Part shown: piece by piece, positions 60,187 through 64,000 of the stretch | How positions within the stretch are numbered: the first letter of the stretch is position 1 | Layout: each line of letters starts with the position of its first letter | Source of the DNA: JABDMH01 sp965223165 | GTDB lineage: Bacteria; Bacteroidota; Bacteroidia; Chitinophagales; Saprospiraceae | NCBI GenBank assembly: GCA_965223165.1 | Contig: CBDCVQ010000020.1 | Span: forward strand, 1,302,001 to 1,366,000 | Length of the DNA stretch: 64,000 nucleotides | Direction of reading: 5' to 3' | Position numbers and translations under genes: made by a program | The notes under the pieces: generated by a model | What the model was told of the DNA's origin: nothing | The model's input: the letters and a program-made list of their open reading frames with translations, nothing else | Databases searched by the model: none

Positions 60187-61485
60187 CTACAGGCTCCAAT
60201 AGGTCAGGTCCGACTCCATACTGAAGTCGTACATGCCTTTGATATCAAAGAGAATAGGTTTGTCTTTCATAATTGACCGAAAATAGTCGGCATCAAACGC
60301 CCCGTAGGCCGCGTGGTTGACCGCTACGATCACGGCGTCGTAGTCAGTATCCAGATTGGCCGTGAGCGAATATTTGTACTCCTTGGAGACCTCGTTGGCC
60401 GAGGCATGGGGATCATGGATATGCACATGGATGGCATACTGCATGAGCTCATCGATCAGATCCGCCACTTTAGAATTTCGAATGTCGGCCACATTTTCTT
60501 TAAAGGTCACCCCCAATACGGCCACTTTGCACTCCCGGGGACTCTTGTCATTGGCGATCAGCATTTTGACCAGCTTAGCCGCGATAAATCCGGGGATACC
60601 ATCGTTGACCCGGCGACCACTCAGGATCACCTGTGGATCATACCCCAGCTGCTTGGCCTTGTGCACCAGATAGTACGGATCAACGCCGATACAATGGCCG
60701 CCCACCAATCCGGGATGATACTGGAGAAAGTTCCATTTGGTACCGGCCGCCGCCAGCACATCCCTGGTGTTGACGCCCATACGGTCGAAAATAATCGCCA
60801 GCTCATTGACAAACGAGATATTGAGATCCCGCTGCGTATTTTCGATGACCTTGGCAGCCTCCGCCACCTTGATGGTGGGGGCTTCGTAGATGCCGGCCTC
60901 GATGACCGCGCCATAGACTTGCGAAATCTCCTGTAGTGCCTGATCGTCGCTCCCCGAGACAATCTTAGTAATTTTTTCGATGGTGCGAACCTTGTCGCCC
61001 GGGTTAATGCGCTCGGGTGAGTAGCCCAGTTTAAAGTCTTCTCCCAGCTTCAATCCGGATTCTTCCTCCAGGATGGGCAGGCAATCTTCCTCTGTGCATC
61101 CCGGATAGACAGTGCTTTCAAAGATGACGTAATCCCCCTTTTTGAGGGCTTTACCGACCGACTGGGAGGCCGCTTTCACAGGCCCTAGGTCGGGTGTGCG
61201 GTGCTGGTCTACCGGCGTCGGCACGGCTACAATGTAGAAATTGGCTGCTGCCAGGTCCGAAGCATTGGCGGTGAAGCTAATATCGCTGCCCTCAAAGGCA
61301 GTCGCTTCCAATTCCTCGGAGGGATCGACCTGCTTGCGCATCATGTCCACCCGTTCTTCACTGATATCAAATCCCAGGACCTTAAATTTCTTCCCGAGCG
61401 CCAGGGCGAGCGGCAATCCAACATAGCCGAGGCCTACCACGGCGATCTGTTTGTTTTTTTCTAGTAGAGGCTGATAAATCTTCAT
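60187..61485 (-). CDS. UDP-N-acetyl-hexosamine 6-dehydrogenase (WbpA/TviB-like)
   Basis: 432 aa from the ATG at 61485 (MKIYQPLLEKNKQIAVVGLG), one base after the preceding stop; an open frame extends further but adds only unrelated residues. Seen: VVGLGYVGLPLALALGKKFK near 15-34, FESTVYPGCTEEDCLPILEE near 121-140, and GGHCIGVDPYYLVHKAKQLG with the catalytic Cys. It oxidises a UDP-HexNAc to the uronic acid. It likely works with the WecB-type epimerase (ManNAcA) or the WbpB-like oxidoreductase. Confidence 0.92.
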   Translation of the reverse strand: MKIYQPLLEKNKQIAVVGLGYVGLPLALALGKKFKVLGFDISEERVDMMRKQVDPSEELEATAFEGSDISFTANASDLAAANFYIVAVPTPVDQHRTPDLGPVKAASQSVGKALKKGDYVIFESTVYPGCTEEDCLPILEEESGLKLGEDFKLGYSPERINPGDKVRTIEKITKIVSGSDDQALQEISQVYGAVIEAGIYEAPTIKVAEAAKVIENTQRDLNISFVNELAIIFDRMGVNTRDVLAAAGTKWNFLQYHPGLVGGHCIGVDPYYLVHKAKQLGYDPQVILSGRRVNDGIPGFIAAKLVKMLIANDKSPRECKVAVLGVTFKENVADIRNSKVADLIDELMQYAIHVHIHDPHASANEVSKEYKYSLTANLDTDYDAVIVAVNHAAYGAFDADYFRSIMKDKPILFDIKGMYDFSMESDLTYWSL

Positions 61486-61486
61486 T

Positions 61487-62038
61487 TTATGTGAGTTCTT
61501 TGCGTTGTTCGTCGTTCCATAAAAGGAGTGGCTCCTGGGCAAAACTCTCCCAGCTGATGTCACCCTTCTCATGGGGTTCGTAAATCAAATACCTGATCTT
61601 TCGCTTGATCATGGTCTCCACCTTATCGATCAACTGCACTAGGTAGTTGATGTCGATATTGCCGATAAAAATCAAGTCAATTACTTGACTGTCAATACCT
61701 CGGCTAAAGCTCCCGGCCAGGTACACTTGCCGTACATCACCCAATCGCTCGATCACGTTCACGACGATCTTGTCCAAGCCGACGTGCTTGAGCATGATGT
61801 TGTGCACTTCTCGAAAGAGGGGATGCCCGGTGTTGGCCCTAAAAAACTTCTTGTTGCCTTTCACCTCAGATGAAAGCATACCGGCACTCTCCAGGCGGTT
61901 TAACTCTAGACGGATCGCGTTGCTGGATTCTCCAAACTCCGATTCTAAGCCTCTCAGATAGGAGGTGGTATTGCTGTTTAAGAAGAACTTAAGCAACAAC
62001 TTAATCCGAGTCTTTGAAGAAATCAGCGTCTCAATCAT
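61487..62038 (-). CDS. Winged-helix protein with nucleotidyltransferase-like domain
   Basis: 183 aa from the ATG at 62038; a TTG at 62080 would put a palindrome inside the gene. Seen: a winged-helix N-terminus (RIKLLLKFFLNSNTTSYLRG to EVKGNKKFFRANTGHPLFRE, about 12-75) and an MNT-like segment VYLAGSFSRGIDSQVIDLIF near 104-123. Active members usually have SDIDL; here it reads VIDL, so one metal-binding Asp is missing. Relatives sit at the heads of Bacteroidota polysaccharide loci. A regulatory role is inferred, probably non-enzymatic. Confidence 0.78.
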   Translation of the reverse strand: MIETLISSKTRIKLLLKFFLNSNTTSYLRGLESEFGESSNAIRLELNRLESAGMLSSEVKGNKKFFRANTGHPLFREVHNIMLKHVGLDKIVVNVIERLGDVRQVYLAGSFSRGIDSQVIDLIFIGNIDINYLVQLIDKVETMIKRKIRYLIYEPHEKGDISWESFAQEPLLLWNDEQRKELT

Positions 62039-62043
62039 AAAAC

Positions 62044-62060
62044 GAGTAACAATGTTACTC
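62044..62060. promoter_or_regulatory. 17-bp palindrome before winged-helix gene (candidate operator)
   Basis: GAGTAACAATGTTACTC has perfect 8-base arms about one central base and ends 5 bases before the ATG at 62038. Its position suggests autoregulation by the winged-helix protein, or a site affecting translation. It is the only copy I noticed in the window. Confidence 0.45.
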
Positions 62061-62096
62061 AATTTCGGCAAAGTTTGCAATCAAAAGAGAGGTGGC

Positions 62097-63179
62097 CTAG
62101 GTGGCCATCGCATCGCGATAGATCTTCCGTAGGAATACAAATGCCGTGCCTATCATGCCTCCCAGGATGAGGCCGATGAGAAGGGCCTTGATCAAGGACT
62201 CCTTTTGTGGCTTGATGGGGGCAAGCGGATTGTCGATCAAGGTAATAAAAGGGGTCCGATTCTTGAGCGCCAGTTCGGCGATTTGCTGGTTTTTCAACGC
62301 TTCTCCATGGATGATCTGAAGCTTCTGGACTTGGGATGACAGCCGGGTACGTCGCAGGGTGCCCTCCCGGGCGGAGAATACGTTTTGATTGCGATCCATA
62401 AACTCGGCCAGGCTGTACTCGGCGGCGGACAGGGCCTGTGCCAATGAATCTGTTTTTTCTTTGATCACCTGGTACGAGGCGCGTGATTTTTCGATCGACT
62501 TTTCGATATAGTAGTCCCGCAATCGGGCAAAGACGGTGTCGGTAAACATGATCGAGAGGTCCTGCTGGGGGGCATCCAGACCCAGGGTCATGATACCCGT
62601 GTCTTCGTTGTAGCTTGTGGTATAGACTCCCGGCGTCTTCTCTCCTCCCACCAGCAACCCCTGCAGAGACTTCAGCACCTTTTTTTCTGTCAATCCAAAG
62701 TCTGACACATCACTGCGGGTAAAGCGAAAGTCCTTCAGTCCGGTGGTATCATCGCGCCACTCCTTATCCAGCGCAAAGTAATGGATGAGGTGATTGGCCA
62801 AGAAGTCCTGCTGACCTTCGATGTCGACCTTGGCAAACAGGGCCATCTGCAGCACACGACGAGACTTTGATATCTCCAGAATCTTGTCCAGATTGTACTT
62901 CCCCGGTCGCATGCCACCCAAGCCAAACTGGCCCAGTATGCTGGCCATGCCCCCGAGACTTTGGCCCTCGTCCTGATCTACCATAAAGGTGAGACGAGCT
63001 GGGTAGGTCGTGGGTGCCGACCAGGCCTGGTAAAACTTATAGGCGAGAAAGGGGATGCAGATAAGGCCAATGAGTATCCAGTGGCGCCACAACTCGGCCC
63101 AAAACTCCTTGATCTTTAAAATCAGTTCTTTTAACGTGATCTCGTCGTCGTACCGCTCTGCGTCGGAAGGTGCATTCAT
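62097..63179 (-). CDS. Wzz-like chain-length/export protein
   Basis: 360 aa inner-membrane protein. Seen: N-terminal membrane segment LWRHWILIGLICIPFLAYKF near 30-49, a long periplasmic part with coiled-coil potential near 220-300, and a C-terminal segment IKALLIGLILGGMIGTAFVF near 329-348 preceded by a Pro-rich PLAPIKPQKES. This matches Wzz polysaccharide co-polymerases that set chain length. Its ATG overlaps the metH stop (ATGA). Confidence 0.9.
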   Translation of the reverse strand: MNAPSDAERYDDEITLKELILKIKEFWAELWRHWILIGLICIPFLAYKFYQAWSAPTTYPARLTFMVDQDEGQSLGGMASILGQFGLGGMRPGKYNLDKILEISKSRRVLQMALFAKVDIEGQQDFLANHLIHYFALDKEWRDDTTGLKDFRFTRSDVSDFGLTEKKVLKSLQGLLVGGEKTPGVYTTSYNEDTGIMTLGLDAPQQDLSIMFTDTVFARLRDYYIEKSIEKSRASYQVIKEKTDSLAQALSAAEYSLAEFMDRNQNVFSAREGTLRRTRLSSQVQKLQIIHGEALKNQQIAELALKNRTPFITLIDNPLAPIKPQKESLIKALLIGLILGGMIGTAFVFLRKIYRDAMAT

Positions 63180-64000
63180 GTACTTGGATCATAATTGATA
63201 AAAGGCGCCATCCATCTTTCTGCCTCTGCGATGGACATACCCTTTCTACTTGCGTAGTCCGCCACCTGATCTTTGCTAATATACCCCAATCCAAAATACT
63301 TGCTCTCCGGGCGGGCAAAGTACCAGCCCGCGACCGAGGCGGCGGGTGTCATGGCGAAGTGCTCCGTCAGTCCGATCTGCAGCGAATCCTGGATCTCCAG
63401 CAGCTGAAACAGGGTCGACTTTTCGGTGTGCTCGGGACAAGCCGGATAGCCGGGCGCCGGTCGAATGCCCTGGTAGCGCTCCCGGATCAGATCTTCCGCC
63501 GACAACGATTCGGACGGGGCATACCCCCAAAATTCCTTCCGCAATCGCGCATGAAGGAGCTCGGCAAAGGCTTCTGCCAGCCGATCGGCCAGGGCTTTGA
63601 GCAGTATCGCACTATAGTCATCATGGGCGGCTTCAAACCGTTGGACCCTGGATGCAATGCCTATACCGGTGGTGACCGCAAAAGCACCGACATAATCCGG
63701 ATCATTCGGCGCCACGAGGTCTGCCAGGCAATAATTGGGCTGACCATTGGCTTTTTGCCGCTGCTGTCGCAAAAAGTGGAGCGTAGCCGAGGTCTGTTGG
63801 CGGGTATCATCTACATAGAGCTCTACATCATCGGCCCCTTTACGGTTGGCGGGAAAGATGCCCAGTGCTCCCTGGGCCCCCAGCCATTTTTCTGCGATGA
63901 TCCGATCCAGCATCTCCTGCGCATCGGCATAGAGCTTCGTAGCCTCTGTGCCCACTACCTCGTCCTCAAGAATAGCCGGATACTTCCCGGCCAATTGCCA
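63176..64000 (-). CDS. metH: Methionine synthase, C-terminal activation domain (5' part outside window)
   Basis: The frame runs in from the window edge. Seen: RIIAEKWLGAQGALGIFPAN, LYVDDTRQQTSATLHFLRQQ, CLADLVAPNDPDYVGAFAVT, and RPAPGYPACPEHTEKSTLFQ, the SAM-binding signature of the reactivation domain of cobalamin-dependent methionine synthase. This domain rescues oxidised cobalamin by reductive methylation. The gene ends in an ATGA overlap with the Wzz-like gene. Upstream domains are beyond the window. Confidence 0.96.
   Translation of the reverse strand, partial: WQLAGKYPAILEDEVVGTEATKLYADAQEMLDRIIAEKWLGAQGALGIFPANRKGADDVELYVDDTRQQTSATLHFLRQQRQKANGQPNYCLADLVAPNDPDYVGAFAVTTGIGIASRVQRFEAAHDDYSAILLKALADRLAEAFAELLHARLRKEFWGYAPSESLSAEDLIRERYQGIRPAPGYPACPEHTEKSTLFQLLEIQDSLQIGLTEHFAMTPAASVAGWYFARPESKYFGLGYISKDQVADYASRKGMSIAEAERWMAPFINYDPST

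Noticed and set aside
1..64000. Insertion sequence transposases, integrases or prophage genes
   Set aside because: None of the translated frames shows a DDE, HUH, tyrosine or serine recombinase signature, so repeats and small modules are described without a mobilising enzyme.

Overview
The window is from a Bacteroidota genome, most likely in or near Saprospiria (inferred). Pointers are an UpxY/NusG-type antiterminator inside a surface-polysaccharide locus, GxxExxY, DUF559, DUF6922 and 23S-IVS-type small proteins, GTG/TTG starts with little Shine-Dalgarno signal, and many A/C-rich or palindromic intergenic repeats. Every supported gene lies on the minus strand, so transcription runs from 64 kb down to 1.

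Reading with transcription, the window opens with the reactivation-domain end of methionine synthase (metH). It overlaps a Wzz-like chain-length protein, followed by a winged-helix/nucleotidyltransferase protein behind a palindrome, a UDP-HexNAc dehydrogenase, an UpxY-type antiterminator, UDP-glucose dehydrogenase, and the sulfate-activation genes cysC, cysD and cysN. A 3.2-kb element with terminal inverted repeats and six tandem 524-bp DUF559 nuclease-like units splits cysD from cysN. UDP-glucuronate epimerase and a WbpB-type oxidoreductase follow. Both lack an in-frame start codon in this sequence because octanucleotide repeats sit at their 5' ends.

From about 48 to 34 kb lie a SWIM-SNF2 helicase, several nucleotidyltransferase or HEPN toxin-antitoxin-like modules, a non-hydrolysing UDP-GlcNAc 2-epimerase with an in-frame repeat expansion, and a large 2-oxoglutarate oxygenase. 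Three arrays (about 30 units) of a roughly 115-167 bp repeat sit between these genes. Each intact unit carries two short hairpins whose loops are complementary.

From 34 to 9 kb is a compact polysaccharide operon: a UDP-sugar epimerase, a nonulosonic acid module (NeuB, NeuC, a 2-hydroxyacid dehydrogenase, NeuA), methyltransferases, a flippase, an Fdt/Qdt-type 3-acetamido-3,6-dideoxyhexose module, glycosyltransferases, an O-antigen ligase-like protein, two sulfotransferases, a beta-helix lipoprotein and a heparinase II/III-like protein. Together with PAPS synthesis this points to a sulfated, nonulosonate-containing surface polysaccharide.

The last 9 kb hold two DUF4143-type ATPases, an AbiEii-like pair, gmd and fcl (GDP-fucose synthesis) separated by a GxxExxY gene between inverted repeats, and a truncated SNF2 helicase. 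The overall picture is a surface-polysaccharide locus repeatedly invaded by small selfish or defence-like modules and repeats. No transposase, integrase, rRNA, tRNA or CRISPR was found.
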